From: Sediminibacterium ginsengisoli
GTDB taxonomy: Bacteria; Bacteroidota; Bacteroidia; Chitinophagales; Chitinophagaceae
Length of the DNA: 37,572 bases
NCBI GenBank assembly: GCA_943324415.2
Contig: CALPLN020000002.1
Location: forward strand, 1-37,572
Direction: 5' to 3'
Shown here: positions 15,179-24,089 of the stretch, one piece after another
How the letters are laid out: every line of letters starts with the position of its first letter
How positions within the stretch are numbered: the first letter of the stretch is position 1
Program-made: the position numbers and the translations under genes
Notes under the pieces: model-generated
Seen by the model: the letters and a program-made list of their open reading frames with translations, nothing else
The model's database searches: none
Told to the model about the DNA's origin: nothing

Positions 15179-17500
15179 ATGAAAAAAAATATAGACTATA
15201 CCATACAGAAGGAGGAAAGCTTATTTATAGGGGCAATCAGAAATTGCATTCAAAATTGGCCTACCTATTTAATTATTTCTACCATTCTTGGCATCGCTAG
15301 TATGGCCTATCTAAAAATATCGCCAGTATATTACCAGGCAAATGCCTTACTCATTATTAAAGATGAAAAGAAAGGAAATGAAGATTCTAAATTAATGGAG
15401 TCATTAAACTTAATGAGTGCAAAAAGAATCATTGAAAACGAAGTGCAAGTTTTGCAATCAAAAGCCATTATCGACAGGGTCGTACAGAAATTATACCTCA
15501 ATGCACCAATTTATATAAGCAATAGTTTAAATAAAAAAAGAGCCTACTTGAGCAGTCCCATTTTCATTGAACTAAATAAGGGAGAAACCATTAAAAACGG
15601 GATCGGTGCGATTCGGTTTAATTACAATGAGAAGGCCCAGTTAGTCACATTAAACGACCTTTATATTTACCCTTTAAATCAATGGGTTAACACACCCTTT
15701 GGAATGCTAAGATTTATTCCAAATACCCAAAGAATTCCATCAAACGAGGCATTCTATTTTGAACTTTTGAATAACGAAGCAGCAGCTAATACACTTTCTA
15801 GTCAGCTCAAGGTGACTGCTACTAACAAACTTTCTAGTGTGATTAATCTCCAATATAAAGAGGGGGATCCTAGGCTAGCAGAAGCTGTTTTGAACGAAGT
15901 CATCAGCATCTACAATCAAATGATCCAATCCGAAAAGAAAGAATTGGCAAAAACAACACTTCAATTTATTGATGTCCGATTAAATGTCATAGGCGGTCAA
16001 TTGGATTCTATCGAAAATAAAATTAGATCATTCAAAGGAAATAGTAATGCTGTTGACATTGGGACTCAGGGTCAACTTTTCCTTCAAAATGTGAGTTTAA
16101 ATGACCAAAGATTAACGGATATCAATCTAAAGCTAGATATGGTGAATGAACTTGATGACAATATAGCTAGTAAACAACATGGTTTGTTAATTATGCCAAC
16201 CACATTGGGATTGATAGACCCTACATTGACTCAATTAATCACCACATTAAACGATTATGAACTTCAGCATGATAAGATTAAAAATACAACAGCTTCGAAT
16301 AATCCATTAATGGTGTCTTTAAATGAGCAAATTTCTGCCACTAAGGGTCGAATACAGGAGAATATGAAAGCGTATAAAGCATCCTTAGAGAAAAGTAAAA
16401 ATAGTTATGCGCAGAATAACGAGAAGTATGCTAATATGCTTGAGTCGATTCCAGCAAAAGAGCAAGCATTGCTTGAAATAAGCAGAGATAAAAATATAAA
16501 GTCAAATATTTACGCATTTCTTTTGCAAAAAAGAGAAGAAACTGAGATTGCTTATGTTTCAGCCATTTCAGATAAAAGTACGATTTCAAATGCCTATGCC
16601 TCTTCTGATCCAGTGAGTCCAAATCATTTATTGGTATACGGCTCTGCACTGTTGTTATTAATTGGATTCCCAATCGGTTTTGTGGGTTTAAGAGATAGTC
16701 TTGGTGGGTCTATACGTTTTAGGCGTGATATTGAAAATCAGACAAATCTTCCGATTGTAGGTGAAGTTGCACAAGCAGAATGGAAAGATCAAAAATTAAT
16801 ACAGTATGGTGAACAAACAAAGCAATATGAGTCATTTAGGAAAATTAGGTATGCTTTGGCAAATAAAGGAATGGCAGGTAGAAATAAAAAATTGTTAGTT
16901 ACTTCTGGTATTGCAGGTGATGGAAAGAGTTATATCGCCACCAATTTGGCCCTCAGTTTCGCTGATGTTGGGAAAAGAGTGGTTTTAGTTGATTGTGATT
17001 TTAGGCATGCAAGTATGTCAAAATCATTTAATTTTTCCAAGTCAGAGGGTATGACTGATTTCCTTTCTGGTTTGGTAGCGGAGAATGATATCATCAATCC
17101 TATACCAGAGTATAAAAATTTATTTTTCATTCCAGCAGGATCGATACATCAGAACACAACTTCACTATTAGAGAATGGCAGTATTGCTGATTTATTTGAT
17201 TATTTAGAAGATCATTTCGATCTTATTATAATCGATTCTCCTCCCTTGATGGATGTTGCTGATGCGTATTTACTAGCTAATTATTGTGATACAACGTTAT
17301 TTGTAATAAAACATGGCTATACTCCAAAAAACATAGTTGAGTATATCCTTTCTAGTGGCGAGATTAACTCTATTAGTGATACCATGATTCTTTATAATGG
17401 CGTAAAGGACCAGTTTGAGGGGGCTTCTAGAAATAGAATTTTAGGAGATATCAATTCGAAGTATACTATCGGAAGAGGGCAAATCAAGTTGTTAAATTAA
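15179..17500 (+). CDS. Wzc-like polysaccharide co-polymerase with tyrosine-kinase-type ATPase domain
   Basis: A 773-residue inner-membrane protein controlling polymer length and export. The Wzz domain has TM1 near residues 25-47, a large periplasmic coiled-coil region to about residue 485, and TM2 at LLVYGSALLLLIGFPIGFVG. The cytoplasmic BY-kinase domain carries Walker A GIAGDGKS (577-584), Walker A' VVLVDCDFR and Walker B LIIIDSPPLMD. The ATG at 15179 follows the export gene by 7 nt; an in-frame TTG at 15149 inside that gene was rejected. The C-terminal tail (NRILGDINSKYTIGRGQIKL) has a single Tyr and no tyrosine cluster, unlike typical Wzc proteins, so autophosphorylation may be absent or changed. 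Confidence 0.93.
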   Translation: MKKNIDYTIQKEESLFIGAIRNCIQNWPTYLIISTILGIASMAYLKISPVYYQANALLIIKDEKKGNEDSKLMESLNLMSAKRIIENEVQVLQSKAIIDRVVQKLYLNAPIYISNSLNKKRAYLSSPIFIELNKGETIKNGIGAIRFNYNEKAQLVTLNDLYIYPLNQWVNTPFGMLRFIPNTQRIPSNEAFYFELLNNEAAANTLSSQLKVTATNKLSSVINLQYKEGDPRLAEAVLNEVISIYNQMIQSEKKELAKTTLQFIDVRLNVIGGQLDSIENKIRSFKGNSNAVDIGTQGQLFLQNVSLNDQRLTDINLKLDMVNELDDNIASKQHGLLIMPTTLGLIDPTLTQLITTLNDYELQHDKIKNTTASNNPLMVSLNEQISATKGRIQENMKAYKASLEKSKNSYAQNNEKYANMLESIPAKEQALLEISRDKNIKSNIYAFLLQKREETEIAYVSAISDKSTISNAYASSDPVSPNHLLVYGSALLLLIGFPIGFVGLRDSLGGSIRFRRDIENQTNLPIVGEVAQAEWKDQKLIQYGEQTKQYESFRKIRYALANKGMAGRNKKLLVTSGIAGDGKSYIATNLALSFADVGKRVVLVDCDFRHASMSKSFNFSKSEGMTDFLSGLVAENDIINPIPEYKNLFFIPAGSIHQNTTSLLENGSIADLFDYLEDHFDLIIIDSPPLMDVADAYLLANYCDTTLFVIKHGYTPKNIVEYILSSGEINSISDTMILYNGVKDQFEGASRNRILGDINSKYTIGRGQIKLLN

Positions 17501-17540
17501 TTTTTTTCTGGTTTTACATACGTTTCTTTCCTTTTTTAAG

Positions 17541-17571
17541 CTTCAAAATGTAACTGAAGTCGGCGAAGCCG
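17541..17571 (+). promoter_or_regulatory. Tandem hairpins in the leader of the UpxY-like gene
   Basis: CTTCA (17541-17545) pairs with TGAAG (17555-17559), followed one base later by CGGC-GAA-GCCG (17561-17571). The GGCGAA sequence is repeated at 17579-17584. This is the only GC-rich stretch in a 112-bp AT-rich gap, just before the antiterminator gene. It is a candidate pause or recruitment element; function unproven. Confidence 0.35.
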
Positions 17572-17612
17572 TAAGGAAGGCGAAACATTTAGATCACTCA
17601 AATCATTCAAAT

Positions 17613-18140
17613 ATGGAAAAGCTATGGTATGTGGTTTACACAAAGTCAAATTGCGAGAAAAAGGTGTCATGTCTATTGACTAAACATGGAATTGACAATT
17701 ATTGTCCATTAAATAAAACAATGAGACAATGGGCAGATCGGAAGAAAATGGTATTGGTACCAATTTTCACTTCTTATGTCTTTGTTCATATCCCTTCAGA
17801 TAGGTTGTATCAAGTAAAGCAAGCCAGTTCTGATATCATCAATTTTGTTTATTGGCTTGGGAAGCCAGCAGTAGTAAGAAACAATGAAATTGAAAATATA
17901 AAATTATTCTTGGATAAATATAGCAATGTAAAACTTGAAAAAAAATCAATCCGTGTCAACGATACAATTAAGGTAATAAGTGGCCCATTCTTAAATATGG
18001 AAGGAAATATTAAATCCATCGAGCATAATAAAGTAAAATTAGTACTGCCGTCTTTAGGTTATATGATGATAGCAGAAACATCCATACACAATATACAAGT
18101 TGTTCCTAATGGGTATCAACTAGAAAGAATGATTTCATAA
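17613..18140 (+). CDS. UpxY family transcription antiterminator (NusG paralogue)
   Basis: A 175-residue specialised NusG. The NGN domain starts WYVVYTKSNCEKKVSCLLTK and contains PLNKTMRQWADRKKMVLVPI and FTSYVFVHIPSDRL. The KOW domain follows at VNDTIKVISGPFLNMEGNIK. UpxY proteins bind elongating RNA polymerase early in their own capsule operon and allow it to read through long distances, here about 15 kb of downstream genes. Placing it after the export genes instead of first is unusual compared with the Bacteroides arrangement I know. A GC-rich hairpin pair lies directly upstream. Confidence 0.93.
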   Translation: MEKLWYVVYTKSNCEKKVSCLLTKHGIDNYCPLNKTMRQWADRKKMVLVPIFTSYVFVHIPSDRLYQVKQASSDIINFVYWLGKPAVVRNNEIENIKLFLDKYSNVKLEKKSIRVNDTIKVISGPFLNMEGNIKSIEHNKVKLVLPSLGYMMIAETSIHNIQVVPNGYQLERMIS

Positions 18141-18161
18141 TATCAATCAATTTTTAACACT

Positions 18162-19043
18162 ATGATGCATTTGCTAAAAGCTGCTTTAAAGAGGATGGTT
18201 GCTAATTTTTATATCTATTTTGGATACATCAATAGGGCAAAAAAAAAGATCATAAAGAGTGATTCTGTTGTCTCAATTTATTTTCACAATCCTTCATTTA
18301 AGACATTTAATGATTGTATGCAATGGCTAATAGATAACGATGCCGTCTTTTTAGGACCTAGTGATTTACTGTCCTTTCAATCCAATCCGAATAATACAAA
18401 CAAGCTAAGAGTGCTCATTACAGTTGACGATGGGTGGAGAGAAAACTTATTAAATATAGTTCCGATTGCTCATTTTAATAAAATTCCAGTTACAATATTT
18501 GTTAGTACTGAACCTTTAATAGAAGGCGGCGGATACTGGTGGTCTTATATAAAAAAAGCAGTAAAAAAAGGATACACTGCTTGTACTATCCCATTTTTGA
18601 AAACCATTCCCAATCAAAACCGATTGAGTATCGTCAACCACTTAAAGTCAATGATTCATATCGAGCGTGAATCAATGACCGTCGAGGAATTGAAATCGAT
18701 TGCCATTTCGCCATATATACAAATTGGCGCTCATACTATTACGCACCCTATTCTTACCAATTGCAATGATGATTTAGCAGCTAAAGAAATCATACAATCA
18801 AAGACCGTACTAGACGCAATCCTTCCTGCTCCAGTTAATTGCTTTTCGTATCCAAACGGAAATTATTCGGAAAGAGAAATCAATATTCTTAAAAATAATG
18901 GGTATCAAATCGCTTTTGCGAATACACCTGGCTTGATTCATCTAAATCCTACAATGGATTTATTTAGATTGCCAAGATTTGAAATCTTGGATCATGCTCC
19001 ATTGAATGAAAATATCTGCAGAATGCTAGGTGTCTGGTTTTAA
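18162..19043 (+). CDS. Polysaccharide deacetylase family protein
   Basis: A 293-residue NodB-like carbohydrate esterase, family 4 type. Motif 1 is LITVDDGWRENL (TVDDG in place of TFDDG, giving the base and metal Asp), motif 2 is GAHTITHP (the two metal His, H-x3-H), and motif 3 is FSYPNGNYSE. A short hydrophobic N-terminal stretch (FYIYFGYI) may be a membrane anchor, but a clear signal peptide is not seen. It probably removes acetyl groups from the capsule polymer or its precursors. It begins 21 nt after the antiterminator gene and ends 10 nt before the polymerase ATG. Confidence 0.88.
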   Translation: MMHLLKAALKRMVANFYIYFGYINRAKKKIIKSDSVVSIYFHNPSFKTFNDCMQWLIDNDAVFLGPSDLLSFQSNPNNTNKLRVLITVDDGWRENLLNIVPIAHFNKIPVTIFVSTEPLIEGGGYWWSYIKKAVKKGYTACTIPFLKTIPNQNRLSIVNHLKSMIHIERESMTVEELKSIAISPYIQIGAHTITHPILTNCNDDLAAKEIIQSKTVLDAILPAPVNCFSYPNGNYSEREINILKNNGYQIAFANTPGLIHLNPTMDLFRLPRFEILDHAPLNENICRMLGVWF

Positions 19044-19053
19044 ACAAGTTTAT

Positions 19054-20352
19054 ATGGCTCCATTTTTATATAAAATATTAGCAGGGACGGTCTTGATTAT
19101 TTTTGCTTTTATGTTGCTATGGGTTAAGGGCAATAAGAATATTCCATTTATAGAATATGTGCTGTATACATTTCCCTTTATTTCCATTACTTTATTACCC
19201 TCTATTGGATATCCAACAATTTTCGACATTACCACATTCACATTCTTATTATTTTTTTATAGACCTAGAAGTACTAATGGCGTTTCATTAAAAAAATACG
19301 GCTACTTATTAATCCTATTTTTTATTTCACTACTTTTTGGAGGCATAGGTGCAGAGTCTATTTCTTATGATACAATGCCAGATCTTGTTCAGCTTATTTG
19401 TGTATTCTCCTTTGTTAAAATTGTTTTTGATGAAATCGTGCTAGATCCTTTACTATTTGATCGAATAGTTCAATTATTAAACACTGCTATTTTCCTTTCT
19501 ATTTTGTTTTTAATTTGTCAATTTATTTTTGGGCCACAATTTAGTTTTGATAAGACAGCTAATGTGAACGTTTTACAAGGGAATAACATACGTTTCCCTA
19601 GTTTCTTTCAAGATCCCCAGAAATATGCCCAGTTTTTGTCAGCGGGATTCTTTGTTTCATTAATTCAAACTAAAGCCAGAAATAGTACAAAATCGACTTT
19701 TTATATTTTACCAATAACAATATTGGCTGCATTGTTATTTTCTGGGGGCAGGGCTGGCTTACTGGGTTTGATCCTAGGGGTTGGCTTGATTGTATTGCTT
19801 GGTAATTCCAGGTATCGAATAGCGATTATTATTGCAGCAATTGCTATTGCGTTAGTTAGTTCACAATATGCAGCACAAATGTCCATATTTAATCGTGAAT
19901 CAACTGTTTCAGATGCCTATGAATTTCGATTTGAAATTTGGAAAGATGCTTTTGAGATTTTCAAAGCACATCCCTTTTTCGGAATCGGTATTGGCAATTA
20001 TGCAGCCTATGTCAGTATCCATAATCCAGATCAATACTGGGTAGCTAGCAATGTGTATACTGCATATGACCATCCGGAAAGTGGCTATTTAAAACTTTTG
20101 ACAGAATATGGGTTAATTGGTTTTGTGCTTTTCTTTTCTATGATCTTATATCCAGTCATAAAAGGGGTACAGTATTACTTAAAACATAAGGATTATACTT
20201 CTTTATTACTTATAGCGGCAATCCTTTCATGGATGGTTGGGTTCACAACTGTCTATTCCTTAAGTGATAGCAGGATTGCAGTTTATATAGCAATCATCGT
20301 CACACTTTTAATCATTCGATACAAAGTAAATCTAATAAATGAACCTATTTAG
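19054..20352 (+). CDS. Wzy-type O-antigen/capsule polymerase or ligase
   Basis: A 432-residue polytopic membrane protein with about twelve hydrophobic segments. The Wzy_C region shows LLFSGGRAGLLGLILGVGL, FKAHPFFGIGIGNYAAYV and DHPESGYLKLLTEYGLIGFV, matching O-antigen polymerase/ligase proteins. It would join undecaprenyl-linked repeat units in the periplasm. I chose the ATG at 19054 because the earlier in-frame GTG (19030) lies inside the deacetylase gene. The last 14 bp overlap the flippase gene, so translation of the two is probably coupled. Confidence 0.88.
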   Translation: MAPFLYKILAGTVLIIFAFMLLWVKGNKNIPFIEYVLYTFPFISITLLPSIGYPTIFDITTFTFLLFFYRPRSTNGVSLKKYGYLLILFFISLLFGGIGAESISYDTMPDLVQLICVFSFVKIVFDEIVLDPLLFDRIVQLLNTAIFLSILFLICQFIFGPQFSFDKTANVNVLQGNNIRFPSFFQDPQKYAQFLSAGFFVSLIQTKARNSTKSTFYILPITILAALLFSGGRAGLLGLILGVGLIVLLGNSRYRIAIIIAAIAIALVSSQYAAQMSIFNRESTVSDAYEFRFEIWKDAFEIFKAHPFFGIGIGNYAAYVSIHNPDQYWVASNVYTAYDHPESGYLKLLTEYGLIGFVLFFSMILYPVIKGVQYYLKHKDYTSLLLIAAILSWMVGFTTVYSLSDSRIAVYIAIIVTLLIIRYKVNLINEPI

Positions 20353-21793
20353 AAACTATTATACCCTTTTTTCAACATTCAAGTCAAAGTTGCTTGTAAA
20401 TAGTTTCTGGGGAGTTGCTGCTAACCTGTTACAAAATATATTATTCAGTGTATTTTTTATTATTGTTGCTAGAGTCTACAATCCAACAGATTTTTCTAGT
20501 TATATTTTAGCAAATACACTTTATGGGCTGCTCCTTGCTTTTTCGTCCTTAGGTCTTGGACAATGGTTTGTTAGAAGATTGCTTGAGGATATTGATAAAG
20601 AGCGGCTAATTCATCAATTTTTCAAGTTACAGTTCATCATTGGAGTCGCTTTTTACTTGCTTATCATGGTTACAACATGGATGCTTTATAAAGACCATTT
20701 AGTTAGACAACTTTCTTTGATCATTGGCATTAATATCCTATTTGACAATATTATTTATGTTATAAAGCATGTCAATATTGCTCAAATGGATCAAAAAAAA
20801 ACCTTTTTAATTCAAACAATCGAAGCGGTTTTAAAATTCATTTTAGGTTTAGTCGTAGTTGTATTTCCAGTATCGATGGTCACTTTGGCTTTGATAATTA
20901 TCACACTTAGATTTATCACACTAAACGCCTTCATAAGCTTAGGCACCTCTTTCCCAGTCAGGATAGCCTATTTGTTGAAAGTGAAAATCGATACAAAAGT
21001 GATTAAAGAGATTGTAAGTGACAATTGGCCATTTATTGTAATTGGCAGTATGTCTGTATTGTATTGGAAAATTGGTAATCTTTTTATTGCGAACTATTTA
21101 TCCTTGAAAGAAGTGTCTCATTATGAAATTTCGTATAAATTATTTTCAATGGCTGAAATTGTTCCTGTGATTGTCTCCTCCTCAGTATTTCCAGTGCTTT
21201 TGAAAAAGTTAAACGAGGATAGGACAGCTGCAATGAAATTTTACAATAAAGTATTTATAGCTTATACATTATACGGATTTTTGTCTTTCACTTTTATTTA
21301 TTCATTCGCTGAACAAATTGTCCCTTTTTTATTTGGCTCTAAGTATATCATCACGGCCAAGTATTGTAAAGAAATGTTTTTTACAATACTCATTTTTCCA
21401 ACTGCTATTTTACAGGCAAACTTGATCATTTCTTTACACCGAGAAAAAATCGATATGTGGTTAAATATATTGAGTCTGATACTAAATATGATCTTGTCCA
21501 TGATTGGCTTATATTTTCTTAAATCTATCACAGCGATCAATCTAGCAATTTTCATTTCATTCCTCTTATTTCATTTACTACAAGACTTTGTCCTGATCAA
21601 GCTTAATATGTCGACATTCAAAATTTCAATGTTGTTTTATCTAACCCTCTTTACGGCTTTGTGTATGTATTATGCAGCCTTATCGTACTTTATACCAATC
21701 GTAGCTTTCTGCTTGTTTTGGTTATGCGTATGTGTAATGGTCGGGTATTACATGCATCTTTATTTTAAAAGACAATTAAGTCGCGCTATATAG
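20339..21793 (+). CDS. Wzx-type flippase (oligosaccharide translocase, MOP superfamily)
   Basis: A 484-residue membrane protein with about twelve to fourteen hydrophobic segments and the N-terminal pattern of polysaccharide flippases (SFWGVAANLLQNILFSVFFI, then ARVYNPTDFSSYILANTLYG). The middle shows VIGSMSVLYWKIGNLFIANY and LSLKEVSHYEISYKL, typical of the MATE-like Wzx fold. It moves lipid-linked repeat units to the periplasmic face for the polymerase encoded just upstream, whose gene it overlaps by 14 bp. Confidence 0.9.
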   Translation: MNLFRNYYTLFSTFKSKLLVNSFWGVAANLLQNILFSVFFIIVARVYNPTDFSSYILANTLYGLLLAFSSLGLGQWFVRRLLEDIDKERLIHQFFKLQFIIGVAFYLLIMVTTWMLYKDHLVRQLSLIIGINILFDNIIYVIKHVNIAQMDQKKTFLIQTIEAVLKFILGLVVVVFPVSMVTLALIIITLRFITLNAFISLGTSFPVRIAYLLKVKIDTKVIKEIVSDNWPFIVIGSMSVLYWKIGNLFIANYLSLKEVSHYEISYKLFSMAEIVPVIVSSSVFPVLLKKLNEDRTAAMKFYNKVFIAYTLYGFLSFTFIYSFAEQIVPFLFGSKYIITAKYCKEMFFTILIFPTAILQANLIISLHREKIDMWLNILSLILNMILSMIGLYFLKSITAINLAIFISFLLFHLLQDFVLIKLNMSTFKISMLFYLTLFTALCMYYAALSYFIPIVAFCLFWLCVCVMVGYYMHLYFKRQLSRAI

Positions 21794-21806
21794 ATACATC
21801 TGACAC

Positions 21807-22967
21807 ATGACAGTTCTTTATTATACCCAAACATATTATCTAGATGCGGCAATTGAAACCATTAGATCTCTTGACTCCGCCAATCTTGATTTGCATTTAG
21901 TGATCGAGATTACACCTGATTCTAAATGTTCCAATATCATCAATATAGCTAGTTTAGAAAATGCAGATGCAGTTACTAGTTTTACAGCATTATTAGGAAA
22001 GGAAACTGCAGCCAACTTTAAGCCGTATTTTAAAGCGGTAAAATCTGTTCAATTTCTTGTGTTTAAAAAAAAGAAGGCATTTAGTATCGATGCTTTAAAA
22101 GCCTTATACCGATTCTCTAAATTGTTGGATAAAATCAAGCCCAATGTAATTCATTTTGATACGGTGACGTTAAGGTCATTACTTATCTTGCCTAAAATAG
22201 TGGGTCTTAAAAAAGTCATAACGATTCATGATCCTATTCCGCATCTTGGGGAGTCTACTTGGAAAGTAAGGATGACAAATCGAGTTTATTTTTCATTAGC
22301 GAATCATTTCATTTTCTACTCCAATTATGCCAAAAAACAATTTGAAATACAGTATCCTTTTTGTACGCAATCAAGAACAGTAATACAATTCCAGCCGTAT
22401 ACCTATAATCAGCTCTTTATAAAGTCAATGAATACGTCGATTGATCCATATATTTTATTTTTTGGAAGAATTTCTTATTACAAAGGAGTTGATTTATTCA
22501 TTTCCATTATTCCTGAAATCTTAAAAAGGTTTCCCAATCAACAATTCATTATTGCAGGTCGTACAGAAGGGTATGAGATCAATGAGGAGATGATTAATAA
22601 GTATAAAAATAATATCCTGTTCATAAATCAATATATAGACTCCTCTGATTTAGTGAGTTTAATTCAACATGCTAAGTTCTTAGTTTGTCCTTATCGTGAT
22701 GCGAGTCAAAGTGGCGTTTTAATGACAGCCATGGCCATTGGGAAGCCAGTGATTGCCACTAATGTTGGCGCTTTCCCGGAATACATCCAAGATGGCTATA
22801 ATGGCCTTGTAGCCGAGCCAAATCACGATTCAATCTTAGATCGTGTATTGCATTATTTAGAGTTCGATCGTTATAAAGAGGCTGAAACTTATGTGAATCC
22901 TACTTTTTCTCAAAGTATAGCAACATCAAATCAAAATTTAATAGCACAAACCTATTTTAATGAATAA
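21807..22967 (+). CDS. Glycosyltransferase family 4 protein
   Basis: A 386-residue GT-B fold glycosyltransferase. The acceptor half contains KKVITIHDPIPHLGESTWKV; the nucleotide-sugar half begins near YILFFGRISYYKGVDLFISI and holds VCPYRDASQSGVLMTAMAIG and GKPVIATNVGAFPEYIQDG. The usual E-x7-E signature is replaced by an S-x7-A-like segment in DASQSGVLMTAM, a variant known in Bacteroidota relatives. Donor and acceptor cannot be named. It starts 13 nt after the flippase gene and overlaps the next transferase by 8 bp (ATGAATAA). Confidence 0.88.
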   Translation: MTVLYYTQTYYLDAAIETIRSLDSANLDLHLVIEITPDSKCSNIINIASLENADAVTSFTALLGKETAANFKPYFKAVKSVQFLVFKKKKAFSIDALKALYRFSKLLDKIKPNVIHFDTVTLRSLLILPKIVGLKKVITIHDPIPHLGESTWKVRMTNRVYFSLANHFIFYSNYAKKQFEIQYPFCTQSRTVIQFQPYTYNQLFIKSMNTSIDPYILFFGRISYYKGVDLFISIIPEILKRFPNQQFIIAGRTEGYEINEEMINKYKNNILFINQYIDSSDLVSLIQHAKFLVCPYRDASQSGVLMTAMAIGKPVIATNVGAFPEYIQDGYNGLVAEPNHDSILDRVLHYLEFDRYKEAETYVNPTFSQSIATSNQNLIAQTYFNE

Positions 22968-24081
22968 CAATACTATACCTACTATCGCATTTGTCATCCA
23001 TGGATTATGCATGGGTGGTGCAGAGAAATTTACCATTACCTTATTGAATCATTTACATCAAAACGGGTATCCTGTATTTTTAATCTCATTAAGTGAAGAC
23101 CGCACGTTGGAAAATGAGTTACATCCAAATATTCCCATTTTCACGTTACTCAGGAAATCCAAATACGACTTAACCATCAAGGATAAAATTGCTTATGTCT
23201 TGAAGCAAAATCAGACTGATAAAGTCTTCTGTGTTAATTCGTATGCTTATTTTTTGACGAAATTGGCATTGCGAAAAAACAACCATATTGATGTTTATCT
23301 CTCTTTACATTCAACGGTGTCGTCTAGTATCAAAAATTATTTTCAAAACTTATTCTATTTCAGAGTGATGGATCCAACTGATCATATTGTTTTTTTATGC
23401 CAAAATCAAAAGGAATATTTATCAAAACATTATTTTATTTCCAATCCGAATCAGCATGTCATTAACAATGGGGTAGATACCAATTATTTTAGGCCTAATA
23501 AGGAATCAGATGGAATTAAAACTGCAGCAAGGACGCGATTTAATTTAAGTCAAGACGAATCTGTCATATTAAAAGTGGCAAGAATTGCACCGGAAAAAGG
23601 TCATTTAGATGCTATTGAGGCTTTATACATATTACACGACAAGTATAAAGAATCTGCACATCTTATTTTCGTAGGCGATGGGCCATCCTTGTTTAAATAT
23701 AAAATCAGAAAGTCAATTGCTGAAAGAGGCCTAGAAAACTTTATTCATCTAGAAGGTAACCAACAAGACGTAAGGGGGTATTACCAATTTGCTGATCTAT
23801 TTACTTTGACATCCCATAGTACAGAAACCTTTTCAATTGCTGCGCTAGAAGCTATGGCTTATGGGCTACCCTGTTCTATGACAGATGTGGGAGGAGCAAG
23901 TGAAATGATTGTCCCTGGGGTAAATGGACTTTTAACAACACCGCATGATCCCTTATCGATGGCAGAGAGTTGGTATACTTTACTTTCTGTAAAACCAAAG
24001 CGTGATATAATTAGAGCACATGTTGTAGACCATTTTGACAAAGACCAGATGCTTGCTCAATACGACGCTATTTTATTATAA
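22960..24081 (+). CDS. Glycosyltransferase family 4 protein
   Basis: A 373-residue retaining GT-B transferase. The start has IAFVIHGLCMGGAEKFTITL, the classic GGAE segment of GT4 enzymes. The donor domain has ILKVARIAPEKGHLDAIEAL, LIFVGDGPSLFKYKIRKSI and TETFSIAALEAMAYGLPCSM with the E-x7-E pair. The sugar specificity is unknown. It overlaps the preceding transferase by 8 bp and is 8 nt from the next gene, consistent with coordinated synthesis of one repeat unit. Confidence 0.9.
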   Translation: MNNNTIPTIAFVIHGLCMGGAEKFTITLLNHLHQNGYPVFLISLSEDRTLENELHPNIPIFTLLRKSKYDLTIKDKIAYVLKQNQTDKVFCVNSYAYFLTKLALRKNNHIDVYLSLHSTVSSSIKNYFQNLFYFRVMDPTDHIVFLCQNQKEYLSKHYFISNPNQHVINNGVDTNYFRPNKESDGIKTAARTRFNLSQDESVILKVARIAPEKGHLDAIEALYILHDKYKESAHLIFVGDGPSLFKYKIRKSIAERGLENFIHLEGNQQDVRGYYQFADLFTLTSHSTETFSIAALEAMAYGLPCSMTDVGGASEMIVPGVNGLLTTPHDPLSMAESWYTLLSVKPKRDIIRAHVVDHFDKDQMLAQYDAILL

Positions 24082-24089
24082 AAATTTTT

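Noticed and set aside
19030..19053. GTG start for the Wzy-like gene
   Set aside because: It overlaps the deacetylase gene; the ATG at 19054 gives the expected hydrophobic N-terminus.
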